64,000 nt of DNA from CALAED01 sp036378315 (GCA_036378315.1 DASUWU010000064.1:4619-68618); one strand, 5' to 3'; shown: positions 11,324 through 21,115, counted from the first letter of the stretch. Notes: generated by a model from the letters alone, not told the origin. Numbers and translations are program-made.

Positions 11324-12187
11324 ATGACGAGATCGCGGGACGGTGGCGTGACGGAGCGAAGCGCCGACGGGGCGACGGAGAGCCGGGAACAGCGCGACCG
11401 GCGCATCCGCGCGCTGATGGAGCGGTGGACCGCCGAGCGCGACGGCGACGACCGGGAGCCGCGCGAGCCCAACGACCAGCTCCCGCGGGAGCAGCCGAGC
11501 CGCCCGCCGCGCGGCCCCCGGCCCACGCTCACACTCGACCAGATCGCCGCCGCCGCCGTCGGGATCGCCGACGCCGACGGGCTCGACGCCGTCACGATGC
11601 GGCGGCTGGCCGCGCGGCTGGACGTGGCGACCATGAGCCTGTACCGCTACGTCAAGAACAAGGAAGACGTCTACGCCCTCATGCTCGACGCGGTCGCCCG
11701 GGAGATCACCCTGCCCGCGCCGGGCTCCGCCGGCTGGCGGGAGACCCTCCGGCGGATCGCCACCGAGATGCGCGCCGGCCAGCTGCGCCACCCGTGGCTG
11801 GCCAGGCTGCAGAGCAGCACGGCGTTCGTCATCGCCCCGAGCGTCCTGGCGGTCCTCGAGGCCGGTCTGGCCGCGCTGGACGCCGCGGACATCACGCTCG
11901 ACGTCGACGAGATGGTGGCCGCGTTCTCCACGATGACGGCATACGTGCAGGGCAGGGCCACAGCGGAGGTCGCCCAGCGAGAGACCTACCGCCGCTTCGG
12001 CTGGTCGTCGGACGACGACATGCGCGCCGCCGCCGGCCCGCAGCTGGTGCCGCTGCTGGCCCGCGGCGACTACCCGACGCTGGCCCACTACATCGTCGAC
12101 GGGTCCAATCAGGACGATGCCGAGTGGAGCTTCGCCTTCGGCCTCGAATGCATCCTCGACGGCATCGCGGCCCGGCTCGGCCTGTAG
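11324..12187 (+). CDS. TetR family regulator, probable repressor of the DrrAB-type exporter
   Basis: A 287 aa regulator. The first ~65 residues are charged and Pro-rich with a short basic helix (REQRDRRIRALMERWTAER), an extension often seen in this subgroup. The TetR helix-turn-helix follows (LTLDQIAAAAVGIADADG; VTMRRLAARLDVATMSLYRYV), then the TetR_C-type ligand-binding domain to the end. The ATG at 11324 is chosen because earlier in-frame codons lie inside the operator cluster. A GTG at 11348 is also possible. The divergent arrangement with a drug-type exporter and the repeated operator point to local repression released by the exported compound. Confidence 0.9.
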   Translation: MTRSRDGGVTERSADGATESREQRDRRIRALMERWTAERDGDDREPREPNDQLPREQPSRPPRGPRPTLTLDQIAAAAVGIADADGLDAVTMRRLAARLDVATMSLYRYVKNKEDVYALMLDAVAREITLPAPGSAGWRETLRRIATEMRAGQLRHPWLARLQSSTAFVIAPSVLAVLEAGLAALDAADITLDVDEMVAAFSTMTAYVQGRATAEVAQRETYRRFGWSSDDDMRAAAGPQLVPLLARGDYPTLAHYIVDGSNQDDAEWSFAFGLECILDGIAARLGL

Positions 12188-12437
12188 GGCCTGCACCATT
12201 GCACACGTCGGGCGGTTAGTGGGGAAATATCGCGAACTGGGAAGATCTTTGAGTTCTCGATGAGCGGTGCGGGCCGGTCCAGCGGCCGGACGTCATCGGA
12301 GGGAGGTGCGGGCGACGGGGACGGGATGGCGCCACCATGCCGGGGGGCCGGCCGATGGCGACCCGGCCGCCCAAGGCCGTGCGGCGGGCCGGCAGGAGGA
12401 GGCAGGTCCGCCGGATGAGGCGCGTCCCGCGCCCGCC

Positions 12438-14900
12438 GTGTCCGTCATCGAGCCCTCCCTGCCGCGCCGTGTCCGCCGTCCGGTCGACGGCGCCCAGCTT
12501 CTCGTCACGCTGGCGGCGCTCGGGGTGGTCCTGCTGCTGCCGAGCGTCGCCAGGCAGACCACGTCCGGCCTCCAGTCCGACATCACCCACGGCACCGCGC
12601 AGGCGCCGCATTTCGTGCTCGTGCTGGCCAACCTCGTGTCCACCTTCGGCCTGCTCGCCGTGCCCGTGCTGTTCGCGGTCGAACGGCTGATCAGGCGCGA
12701 CCGGATGCGGGTGGCCATCGGCGTGCTGGCCGCGGTGATCGCGCTGGGCGTCACGCTGGCGCTCGACCTGTGGGTGGCGGCCGGGCCGGGCGGCATCGCC
12801 GGCTACCTCTCGTGGACCCGCAGGGCCGGCGCCCCGGTCCCCGACCCCCTGCACACCGACCTCACGCCGGTGATCGCCTACGTGACGGCGGTCAGGCTCG
12901 GCGGCCGGCCGCGCTGGCAGGGCGTCACCTGGGGGGTGATCGGGCTGGCGGCGCTGGCCGCGCTGGCCGCCGGGTACGCCTCTCCACTGGCGCTCGCGGT
13001 CACGTACCTGATCGGACGGGCCATCGGGTACGGCACGCTCTACGCGGTCGGCACCCCCAACCCGCGGCCGCCGGGGACCGAGGTGATCGCGGCGTTGCGC
13101 CGGCTCGGGTTCGAAGCGCGCGGCGCCAGCCGGGTCATGGACGGGCCCGAGGAGACCCGCCGCTACGTCGTCGAGCTCGCCGGCGGCCCGGGCGATGGCC
13201 ACGACGACCGGAGGCGCGGGGCCAAGGAGGGCGACGTGACCGGGGTCGGTACCGGGGACGGCGCCGACCATCGCGGCGGGCGGCGGCTCAGCGTCACCGT
13301 GCTGGACCGCGACCAGCAGACCTCCGGGTTCCTCTACCGCGCGTGGCGGCGGCTCCGCCTGCGCAGCGGCAGCCCGCGGCTGGCCGCCCGCTCGCTGCGC
13401 CGCTCGCTCGAGCAGGAGGCGCTGATGTCGTACGCGGTCACCGCGGCGGCGGCGCGCACGCCGCGGCTGGTCGCCACGTCCGAGGTGGGGACGGACGCCG
13501 TGCTGCTCGCCTTCGAGCACGTTCCTGGGGTCGGGTTGGCCGAGCTGCCGCGCGAAAGGATCACCAACGACCTGCTCACGGCGATCTGGCACCAGCTCGC
13601 GCTGCTCGACGCCCACCGGCTCGCGCACCGGCACCTGGAGGCCGGCAGCATCCTGGTCGGCGAGGACGAGGGGGTGCCCTATCTCGTCGAGCTGCGCAGC
13701 GGCGAGATCGCCTCCAGCGACCTGCTGCGCCGCCTGGACCTGGCGCAGCTGCTCACCACCCTGGCCCTGCTGGTGGGGCCGGAGCGGGCGGTGTCGACGG
13801 GCGCGGACGTGCTCGGCGCCGACCGCCTGGTCACCGCCGTGCCGTTGCTGCAGAACGTCGCGCTGTCGCGCGGCACGCGGGCCGCGCTGCGCCACGAGCG
13901 CGACCTGCTGTCCCGCATCCGCGAGCAGGTCCTGCGGCTGAGTCCCGAAGTGGCGCCCGCGCCGCCGGAGCGCCTGGAGCGGTTCCGCCCGCGCACCGTG
14001 CTGAGCATCGTGGCCGGCGCCGCCGCCGGCTACTTCCTCCTCTCCCAGCTCAGCAGCGCCGGGCTGCGGGGTCTGTTCAGCCAGGCGGACTGGTGGTGGG
14101 CGGGCGCCGGGCTGGTGTCGGCCGGCACGACGTACGTCGCCGCGGCCATGATGATCACCGGTTTCGTGCCGGAACGGCTGCCGTTCGTCAAGACCGTCCT
14201 CGTGCAGCTCGCCGGGTCGTTCATCAAGCTGATGGCGCCGGCCGCGGTGACCGTTGTCGCGCTCAACGCGCGGTACCTGCAGCGGGAGGGGGTCCGTCCC
14301 GGGCCGGCCGTCGCCAGCGTCGGGGCGTCCCAGCTCGTCGGCATGATGATCCACATCGGGCTGCTGATCGTGTTCGGTTTCATGACCGGCTCGGCGGAGG
14401 CCGAGTCCCTGGCGCCGTCCCGGACGGTGGTGATCGTCCTGCTGGCGTGCGCGGTGGTCGCTGGGGCGGTGACGACCGTGCCACCGGCTCGGCGGCTGGT
14501 GATCGGCCGGCTGCGGGCGATGTTCTCGGGGGTCGTCCCGAGGCTGCTCGACGTCCTCCAGACCCCCCGCAAGGTGGTCACCGGCCTCGGCGGCACGCTG
14601 CTGCTGACCGCCAGCTTCGTGCTCTGCCTGGACGCGTCGATCCGCGCCTTCGGCGGGTCGATCGGCTGGACCACGGTCGTCATCGTGTTCCTCACCGGGA
14701 ACGCGCTCGGCTCGGCCGTCCCGACGCCGGGCGGTCTGGGCGCCATCGAGGGCGCGTTGACGCTCGGGCTGACCGTCGGCGGCCTGCCGGCCGGCACGGC
14801 GACGTCGGCCGTGCTGCTGTTCCGGCTGCTGACCTTCTGGCTGCCGGTGCTGCCCGGCTGGGCCGCCTTCGCCTACCTGCAACGCAAGGAAGCCGTCTGA
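12438..14900 (+). CDS. Flippase-like (LPG synthase TM / UPF0104) multi-domain membrane protein
   Basis: An 820 aa protein. Residues ~15-240 have about six hydrophobic segments. Residues ~250-520 form a soluble middle with scattered kinase-like features (LAFEHVPGVGL, HRLAHRHLEAGSILVGEDEG resembling a degenerate catalytic loop). Residues ~530-815 form the 8-TM domain of the MprF/AglD-type family, including the PTPGGLGAIEGAL motif. The lysyl-transferring synthase domain of MprF is absent, so lipid aminoacylation is not supported and lipid flipping or export is a guess. The GTG at 12438 begins the conserved-looking part. Upstream in-frame GTGs at 12267 and 12306 add only low-complexity sequence, though 12306 is preceded by GGAGGGAG. 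Confidence 0.75.
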   Translation: MSVIEPSLPRRVRRPVDGAQLLVTLAALGVVLLLPSVARQTTSGLQSDITHGTAQAPHFVLVLANLVSTFGLLAVPVLFAVERLIRRDRMRVAIGVLAAVIALGVTLALDLWVAAGPGGIAGYLSWTRRAGAPVPDPLHTDLTPVIAYVTAVRLGGRPRWQGVTWGVIGLAALAALAAGYASPLALAVTYLIGRAIGYGTLYAVGTPNPRPPGTEVIAALRRLGFEARGASRVMDGPEETRRYVVELAGGPGDGHDDRRRGAKEGDVTGVGTGDGADHRGGRRLSVTVLDRDQQTSGFLYRAWRRLRLRSGSPRLAARSLRRSLEQEALMSYAVTAAAARTPRLVATSEVGTDAVLLAFEHVPGVGLAELPRERITNDLLTAIWHQLALLDAHRLAHRHLEAGSILVGEDEGVPYLVELRSGEIASSDLLRRLDLAQLLTTLALLVGPERAVSTGADVLGADRLVTAVPLLQNVALSRGTRAALRHERDLLSRIREQVLRLSPEVAPAPPERLERFRPRTVLSIVAGAAAGYFLLSQLSSAGLRGLFSQADWWWAGAGLVSAGTTYVAAAMMITGFVPERLPFVKTVLVQLAGSFIKLMAPAAVTVVALNARYLQREGVRPGPAVASVGASQLVGMMIHIGLLIVFGFMTGSAEAESLAPSRTVVIVLLACAVVAGAVTTVPPARRLVIGRLRAMFSGVVPRLLDVLQTPRKVVTGLGGTLLLTASFVLCLDASIRAFGGSIGWTTVVIVFLTGNALGSAVPTPGGLGAIEGALTLGLTVGGLPAGTATSAVLLFRLLTFWLPVLPGWAAFAYLQRKEAV

Positions 14901-14935
14901 GCCGTGGCGGCCGTCAGCCCGACGTAAGCCCGCCG

Positions 14936-15691
<756 letters not shown>

Positions 15692-15935
15692 GGGCGTTCA
15701 AGCAGCACGGTAGGTGTCGGTCAGGGCGGGGTCAACGTTCGCCGTCGGCGCGTCGCATGCCCGGACGAACCGGCGCCACGTGGGCAAACGCCCCACTCCA
15801 TGGGTTTGTTCGCAAGTCCCGCGAGCGGCGCCGACCGGAGGGACGGCGCCGGCACGGGGCCGGTGAACAACTCTCCGGCACCCACCCTTCCGTTCTACCC
15901 GTTCCGTCGCCTATCGAACTGCTCTGCGATTGCGA

Positions 15936-16406
15936 TCATCCCGCGCGACCGAAGTCCTCAGGGCTGATGGTGTCGAGAAACTCCCGGAACTTCTCGACCT
16001 CGTCTTCCTGTTCATCGGGGATCGCGACGCCGGCCTCGTCGAGGACGTCCTCGCTCGCGAAGATCGTGGCCCCGGTACGCAACGCGAGCGCGATGGAGTC
16101 GGACGGGCGCGCGCTCACCTCGACCCCGTTGGAGAAGATCAGGTCGGCGAAGAAGATCCCTTCACGCAATGCGGTGATGTTGACCGTGTTCAGGCGCACG
16201 TCCAGGGCCTCGAGCACGTCACGAAAGAGGTCATGCGTGAGCGGCCGCGCGGGCAGCACGCCCTGCTGGGCGAAGGCGATGGCGGTCGCCTCGACGGCGC
16301 CGATCCAGATCGGGAGGTACCGGTCGCCGGCCGTCTCCTTCAACAGCACGATCGGCTGGTTGGAGGGCATCTCGACCCGTACGCCGACGACCTCCATCTG
16401 CTTCAC
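15936..16406 (-). CDS. DUF151 bifunctional nuclease-domain protein
   Basis: A 156 aa protein of the DUF151 (bifunctional nuclease) family. Typical blocks are visible: MEVVGVRVEMPSNQPIVLLKE at the N-terminus, RYLPIWIGAVEATAIA, LTHDLFRDVLEAL, and the late RPSDSIALALRTGATIFASEDVLDEAG. A plant homologue degrades RNA and DNA. In actinobacteria the role is unsettled. Its place between two MerR genes matches Rv1829 in mycobacteria. The C-terminal acidic helix (EQEDEVEKFREFL) is typical. The ATG at 16406 is the only start that keeps the conserved N-terminus. Confidence 0.9.
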   Translation of the reverse strand: MKQMEVVGVRVEMPSNQPIVLLKETAGDRYLPIWIGAVEATAIAFAQQGVLPARPLTHDLFRDVLEALDVRLNTVNITALREGIFFADLIFSNGVEVSARPSDSIALALRTGATIFASEDVLDEAGVAIPDEQEDEVEKFREFLDTISPEDFGRAG

Positions 16407-16529
16407 TGCGGCTCCCTGCTGGCTTGATCGCTGCTTGCTCTGATCGCTGCCCAGGACTCCTCACGAAAGCCCTTGATGCCCAACGTACACCCCGATAGTC
16501 GCAGATGCTTGGTCGCGTAGGGTTCGTGA

Positions 16530-17267
16530 TCATCCGTTCAGCGTGTCTCTGAGTCCGGTGGAGACCAGCACGGTGTGCAGCCGCAGGGTGAGCGCGGCGA
16601 TCTCACGGGCGGCGTCTTCGGCGCGCCCGTGCGCGCCCGGCGAGCGTTGCCGCAGCAGCGGGGCGATCATCCGTTCGATCAAGCCGACCTCGCGCTCGGC
16701 GGCGGCCTTGACCGCGCGCAGGTGGCGCACCTCGAACCCGAATGCGCCAAGGGCCGCCGCCGTCCTGGCGATGGACAGCGCTTCCCCATCGTAGTGGCCG
16801 CTCGTACGCCGGATCAGACCGAACTCCTCCAGCTGCGTGAGCAAGGCCTCGTCGATGCCGGCGCCGTCGATGAGCTGCCTGCGGGTGAGCATGAGGGCGG
16901 CGGGCGCGTCCCTGTCGCCCGGCAGCCGCAGCCGCGCGTCGTCGGCCCCGTCGGCCGCGACGAGCGTGCGGGGGCGGCGGACCGCGCCCGGCGCACCCGG
17001 CGGCTCGCCCAGGTCGCGGGCGTCCAGCCGTTCCTTGATGACACGCAGCGGCAGGTAGTGGTCGCGCTGCGCGGCGAGGATGAAGCGCAGGCGCTCGACG
17101 TCGCCGTGACTGAACTTGCGATAGCCGGACGGGGTGCGCGCCGGCTCGATCAGGCCCTCGGACTCCAGGAACCTGATCTTCGAGATGGTGACGTCGGGAA
17201 ACTCCCCCTGGAGCAGGCCCAGCACCTCGCCGATCGTCATGTGCGACCTGGCGGCCTGGGAGCTCAT
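16530..17267 (-). CDS. ftsR: MerR family regulator, FtsR-like
   Basis: A 245 aa regulator matching FtsR (Rv1828 in mycobacteria), which in Corynebacterium activates ftsZ. The N-terminal winged helix is clear: HMTIGEVLGLLQGEFPDVTI, then SKIRFLESEGLIEPARTPSGYRKF, then DVERLRFILAAQRDHYLPL. A second helical domain from ~120 (MLTRRQLIDGAGIDEALLTQ) resembles another winged helix, a feature of this subgroup. The ATG at 17267 gives a product starting MSSQAARSH with GGAG nine bases upstream. It follows garA by 43 bases, so they probably share a transcript. The link to cell division here is by homology only. Confidence 0.85.
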   Translation of the reverse strand: MSSQAARSHMTIGEVLGLLQGEFPDVTISKIRFLESEGLIEPARTPSGYRKFSHGDVERLRFILAAQRDHYLPLRVIKERLDARDLGEPPGAPGAVRRPRTLVAADGADDARLRLPGDRDAPAALMLTRRQLIDGAGIDEALLTQLEEFGLIRRTSGHYDGEALSIARTAAALGAFGFEVRHLRAVKAAAEREVGLIERMIAPLLRQRSPGAHGRAEDAAREIAALTLRLHTVLVSTGLRDTLNG

Positions 17268-17310
17268 GCCGGCGGCTCCGGCACGGCACCTCCCGGGGCT
17301 CCTCGGCCCG

Positions 17311-17865
17311 TCATAGAGTCCCTGTCGGGCGGCCGTCGCCGGCGTGCTGGGGGTTGGTGAGGAACACCAGCCGGAACTTGCCGATCTGGACCTCGTCGCC
17401 CCCCGACAGGCCCGCCTCGTCGATCCGCTCACGGTTGACGTACGTGCCGTTGAGGCTGCCCACGTCGCGTACGGAAAAGGTCGTGCCGTGCCGGTAGAAC
17501 TCGGCGTGCCGCCGGGACACGGTCACGTCGTCGAGGAAGATGTCGCTCTCCGGGTGCCGGCCGGCCGACGTGCGCTCGCTGTCGAGCAGGAACCTGCTGC
17601 CCGCGTTGGGCCCACGCTTGACCACGAGCAGCGCCGTGCCCGGCGGCAGCGCCTCGACCGCCACCTGATCGGGGGAGACCTCTTCGACCTGCTCCGGCTC
17701 GCCCAGCGCCTCGATGCCGCCGAGCGCGATCGTCGAGGTGGACTCCCCTGGAGCCTCCCCCGGCGCCGGCGGCACGTTCCGCGTCAGCGGCCGGCCACAG
17801 TTCGAGCAGAAGCGGGCATCAGCCGGATTGGCGTGACCGCACTGCGTGCAGTAGACGCTCGGCAT
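17311..17865 (-). CDS. garA: GarA/OdhI-type FHA regulator with N-terminal zinc ribbon
   Basis: A 184 aa phosphothreonine-switch protein. Residues 1-30 form a zinc ribbon (CTQCGH and CSNCGR, four cysteines). A flexible segment with threonines (ESTSTIALGG) follows and may be the kinase target. The FHA domain spans ~85-180, with AGRHPESDI, SRRHAEF and SLNGTYVN carrying the conserved Gly-Arg, Ser-x-x-His and Asn-Gly residues. In mycobacteria and corynebacteria, GarA/OdhI inhibits 2-oxoglutarate dehydrogenase and adjusts glutamate metabolism depending on phosphorylation. The ATG at 17865 has an AGGAGG upstream. The zinc ribbon is an addition relative to mycobacterial GarA. Confidence 0.88.
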   Translation of the reverse strand: MPSVYCTQCGHANPADARFCSNCGRPLTRNVPPAPGEAPGESTSTIALGGIEALGEPEQVEEVSPDQVAVEALPPGTALLVVKRGPNAGSRFLLDSERTSAGRHPESDIFLDDVTVSRRHAEFYRHGTTFSVRDVGSLNGTYVNRERIDEAGLSGGDEVQIGKFRLVFLTNPQHAGDGRPTGTL

Positions 17866-18110
17866 CGATCGGCTCGGCCTCCTACCTGGTCCTCCCCCGC
17901 CCCACCACGACGGTTTTGGCAACCTATGCGGGTCAACCCCGCGGGTCAATGGCAACGGCGCACTACCTGCCCCCACAAGCTACCTTCGTACGTGATCGCA
18001 GGTCTACGCCGCCGCGCGGGCACATCCGGCCACGCCTGGACCACCAGTACCCCACGAAGCAGATCCCCCGGTCGGCTCGCGGCGCCCCACGTGTCGGCAG
18101 GGCTCCGTCC

Positions 18111-18884
18111 TCATGACCGTATCGCGTTGACGGCCATCGTCTCTCGCTGCGTGATCAAACCGTTGGCTCCGACGCTCTTCAACGTCTTCATCACCCCGCC
18201 GGGGATGTTGAGCGCGGTGGCGAGCGTATGGGGGTCGCCGATGGCCAGCAGGCGGTACGGCGGCGCGATGCGCCTGCCGTCCATGTCGATGCCCCCGCCG
18301 GGCGGGTCGACGAAGTAGCTGTCCACGCCGGCCCGCACGTCGTTGACCTGGATCACCTCCGCGCCCGCGTCTCGCAGCTCCTCGACCGTATCGAGCAGCA
18401 TGCTCGCCTGTACCCGCCCGCCGGGGTCGTCGATGGACAGTTCGATGCCCGGCCCGGTGGCCGGCAGGGTGCCGGCGAGGATGCCGTACGTCTCGGCGCG
18501 GCGCCGCGCCTCGTCCAGCGCGGCCGCGCCCTGCCCGTCGCGCTCGAGCCTGGCCTTGGTGTCCTCGAGATCGCGCAGGTCCCCGCGCAGCCGGTCGGAA
18601 CGCTCCGACAGGTCCGACAGGATCCCGACGAGCTCGTCCTGCCGCGCGGTCGCGAACGTCGTGTCGGCCCGGTTGGACTTGACCTGGGCGGCGACGGCGA
18701 AGCCGAGGAGCAGGCTGAGCACGCACACGACCAGTTGGCTCCGGGTCGCGCGCGGCCGCAGCAGCGCCCAGGCCCGGGCCAGGTCCGCCGGCGCCCTCCG
18801 CCGCTCCGTACCTTCCCGCACCTGACCGTCGGTGGACTCCGCCCGGCTGCCGGCCGGCTCGGCACGGTTGTCCGTCCCGCTCAT
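18111..18884 (-). CDS. DUF881 family membrane-anchored protein (downstream copy)
   Basis: A 257 aa protein with a disordered N-terminus, one membrane segment (QLVVCVLSLLLGFAVAAQV, near residues 50-68), a coiled coil (~75-130, LSERSDRLRGDLRDLEDTKARLE) and the extracytoplasmic DUF881 domain (GPGIELSIDDPGG, DAGAEVIQVNDVR, PPYRLLAIGDP). It corresponds to Rv1825 of mycobacteria. A role near the division or wall machinery is suspected from the family but not proven. The ATG at 18884 overlaps the sbp stop (ATGA), showing translational coupling. Confidence 0.88.
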   Translation of the reverse strand: MSGTDNRAEPAGSRAESTDGQVREGTERRRAPADLARAWALLRPRATRSQLVVCVLSLLLGFAVAAQVKSNRADTTFATARQDELVGILSDLSERSDRLRGDLRDLEDTKARLERDGQGAAALDEARRRAETYGILAGTLPATGPGIELSIDDPGGRVQASMLLDTVEELRDAGAEVIQVNDVRAGVDSYFVDPPGGGIDMDGRRIAPPYRLLAIGDPHTLATALNIPGGVMKTLKSVGANGLITQRETMAVNAIRS

Positions 18885-19213
18885 GCCCTGAACAGCTTTC
18901 TGCGGATGGCGGCCACGTTGGAGAAGATCCGGATGCCGAGCACGACCACCACGCCGGTGGACAGCTGGGAACCGACGCCGAGCTGGTCGCCGAGGAACAC
19001 GATGAGCGCGGCCACGATCGTGTTGCTGACGAAAGAGATGACGAAGACCCTGTCGTCGAAGATCCCCTCCAGCTTGGCCCGCAGCCCGCCGAACATCGCG
19101 TCCAGCGCGGCGACGATGGCGATCGGCAGGTAGGGCTGCAGCCACAGCGGGACGGTCGGCTGCAGGACCAGGCCCAGAGCGGCGCCGATCACGAGACCGA
19201 TCAATGGGATCAC
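18881..19213 (-). CDS. sbp: Small basic protein Sbp (DUF1290)
   Basis: A 110 aa integral membrane protein with about three hydrophobic segments (IPLIGLVIGAALGLVL, LPIAIVAALDAMFGGL, VISFVSNTIVAALIVFLGD) and a basic C-terminus (IRRKLFRA). It matches the DUF1290/Sbp family, always found between DUF881 genes near garA in actinobacteria. The Bacillus homologue lies beside ftsA and ftsZ. The GTG at 19213 overlaps the stop of the upstream DUF881 gene by four bases, so the three genes form one translationally coupled unit. Biochemical role unknown. Confidence 0.9.
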   Translation of the reverse strand: MIPLIGLVIGAALGLVLQPTVPLWLQPYLPIAIVAALDAMFGGLRAKLEGIFDDRVFVISFVSNTIVAALIVFLGDQLGVGSQLSTGVVVVLGIRIFSNVAAIRRKLFRA

Positions 19214-20064
19214 CGGCGCGCCTCCTCTCGCGCGTAGCGAAGCCGCAGCGCCGCCGCCGGCGGCATCCGGGCGCCCTCCACCTCGCGCTCGTCGAACCTG
19301 ATGCCGAACTGACCCTTGAGGGTACGGAAGTGCTCCCCGGCCGCCGAGCCGTCGAAGGCGTTCCTGAGGCGGCCGCCGCCGAGGGCCGTGACCTCGTACG
19401 GGGGTGACAGCGGCCGGTAGTCGACGAGGACGGCGTCGCCGGCCGCCCGGATGGCCGTGGTGGACGTCAGGCGCTGGCCGTTGACGGCGATCGCGGTGGC
19501 CCCGGCCGCCCACAGCCCGTTGACGAGGATCTGCAGGTCCTGGTCGTAGATCCGGCCGGCGGCGGCGCCCTCGTCGGTCGGGGCGCCTGGCCGCGCGTCG
19601 TCCACCGTGACGGCCAGCCCCGAGCCGGTGCGCGGCGTGGCTGCCGCGGCGTCGGCGGCGCGCGCCAGTTCGCGCCGGACGCGCGTGCCGGCGGCGCTGC
19701 TGGCCAGCGCGGCGGCCCGGGCCCGCTCGGTGCCGGCGCGGACGGCTTCGAGCCGGCGCTGCAGCGCGTCGGATTCGGCGGTACGGTCGCGGATCTCCGC
19801 GATGAGCCGGTGCCGTTCCCTGACCGCGGCGGGTTCGTGCCGGTGCACCTGCAGGGCGGCGACCGCCCCCAGCAGGCCGGCGAGCGCGAGGATCGCAGCC
19901 GCCCCGAGACCACGGCGCCGCCCACCGGCCGTTTTCGCCGGCCGCCGGGCCGCCGCCGCGTACCCGGGGTCGAGCGCATCGCCGGCGAAGAGGTCGGCGA
20001 GCAGGGACATCGACGCGTCCGCGCGTCGCGCCGCATCGGGCGTTCGCCCCTGTCCCTCCAGCAC
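19210..20064 (-). CDS. DUF881 family membrane-anchored protein (upstream copy)
   Basis: A 284 aa protein, first gene of the DUF881-Sbp-DUF881 operon. An N-terminal segment with DASMSLLADLFAGDALDPGY is characteristic of this position (Rv1823-like). It is followed by one membrane segment (LGAAAILALAGLLGAVAALQV), a coiled coil (RERHRLIAEIRDRTAESDALQRRL) and the DUF881 domain (GSGLAVTVDDARPG, ATAIAVNGQRLTS, LSPPYEVTALGG). The GTG at 20064 is chosen because it keeps the conserved N-terminus. A CACAAT that could serve as a -10 element ends eight bases before it, so the message may be leaderless. An ATG at 20010 is the alternative. Confidence 0.85.
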   Translation of the reverse strand: MLEGQGRTPDAARRADASMSLLADLFAGDALDPGYAAAARRPAKTAGGRRRGLGAAAILALAGLLGAVAALQVHRHEPAAVRERHRLIAEIRDRTAESDALQRRLEAVRAGTERARAAALASSAAGTRVRRELARAADAAAATPRTGSGLAVTVDDARPGAPTDEGAAAGRIYDQDLQILVNGLWAAGATAIAVNGQRLTSTTAIRAAGDAVLVDYRPLSPPYEVTALGGGRLRNAFDGSAAGEHFRTLKGQFGIRFDEREVEGARMPPAAALRLRYAREEARR

Positions 20065-20236
20065 CCGGCCTATTGTGGCAAGCCCAGGTCGCCGCCGGGG
20101 ACGGTGCGGGCCAACGGATCCGGCACGCGGAAAGCCGCCGCCCGCCCGCGCACGCCGACACTCCCCCGCCACAGGCCGCGCTCTCTCTGCCACTAACGGC
20201 CGCAACTAACAAAAGGCCGACATGTTGGACATAGCG

Positions 20237-20260
20237 CCCAGGAATGTGGCGCCTCCTGGG
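20237..20260. promoter_or_regulatory. Inverted repeat upstream of the Crp-type gene
   Basis: CCCAGGA (20237-20243) and TCCTGGG (20254-20260) are perfect 7-base inverted arms around a 10-base spacer, in the gap before the cassette's first gene. The size and symmetry fit a dimeric regulator's operator, perhaps that of the adjacent Crp-type protein. It does not match the TGTGA-N6-TCACA consensus. A GC hairpin is the other reading. Confidence 0.35.
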
Positions 20261-20354
20261 GCATCCGGAAGCCGGTGACCGGCAGCCTGCCGCATCGGAA
20301 GTGGTCCAGGTCGAGGCGCTTGACGGCGAACATGGCGGCCCATACGACGGCATC

Positions 20355-21035
20355 ATGACGAAGTGGCCTGAATCCAGCTTCTTAGCGGGGGTACCAGCGT
20401 CGAGTCGGACGGAACTGCTCCATCTAGGAACGAGCCGTGTATATGAACCACGACATCGGCTGGTCGATGAAGGCGACGAATCCACCTTCGTGGTGCTGCT
20501 GTGCGCCGGCTGCGTCAAGATCGAGGGGCGCCTGGAAGACGGGCGGCAATCACTGCTCGCCATCCGAGCTCGTGGCGACCTCGTCGGCGAGATGGCCGCT
20601 TTCGATGGGGGGCCGCGTTCGGCCACGGTGGTTTGCGCCGGCCGAGTTGCCGCGAACATCATCCCGCGCGGCGACTTCCTGCGCCTTCTCCGCACTCGCG
20701 CGGACGTGAGTCTCGCGGTCAACCGGATGCTCGTCGCGAGGCTGCGGCAGGCGAACCGGCGGCGTCTCGACTTCACCGGCTGCGAGGCCCCTGTCCGGGT
20801 GGCCCGCGTGCTGGTCGAGATCTCCGAGATGTACGGGCGCGCGACGCCGCAGGGCCTGCGCAGCACCGTCAGCCTGGCCCAACGCGAACTCGCTGCGCTC
20901 AGCGGAACCTCCCGGGAGACCGTAGAGCAAACGCTGCGGCGGCTTCGCAAGGACGGGGCGGTGACGACAAGTTATCGGCTATTCACCGTCACCAATCGGC
21001 AGGCCCTCCATGATGCCGCACATCTCGGTCCTTGA
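20355..21035 (+). CDS. Crp/Fnr family regulator with intact cyclic-nucleotide pocket
   Basis: A 226 aa regulator, first gene of the cassette. Residues ~8-115 form a cNMP-binding beta-roll. The phosphate-binding cassette reads VGEMAAFDGGPRSATV, keeping the Gly-Glu (78-79) and Arg-Ser (88-89) that contact the cyclic phosphate and ribose in E. coli CRP. A dimerisation helix follows (~118-138), then the DNA-binding domain with SLAQRELAALSGTSRETVEQTLRRL. The ATG at 20355 begins just before the beta-roll. An earlier GTG at 20244 would add 37 non-typical residues and cross the inverted repeat. The neighbouring cyclase-like gene makes this a plausible receptor for its product, which is inference. Confidence 0.85.
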   Translation: MTKWPESSFLAGVPASSRTELLHLGTSRVYEPRHRLVDEGDESTFVVLLCAGCVKIEGRLEDGRQSLLAIRARGDLVGEMAAFDGGPRSATVVCAGRVAANIIPRGDFLRLLRTRADVSLAVNRMLVARLRQANRRRLDFTGCEAPVRVARVLVEISEMYGRATPQGLRSTVSLAQRELAALSGTSRETVEQTLRRLRKDGAVTTSYRLFTVTNRQALHDAAHLGP

Positions 21036-21115
21036 CTCCGTAACAGTGCGGAGTCATCCGCGCCGACCCATGGAAGCCTCGATCTAACGAAGCTTCACAA
21101 GGAGAGACGCACGTG

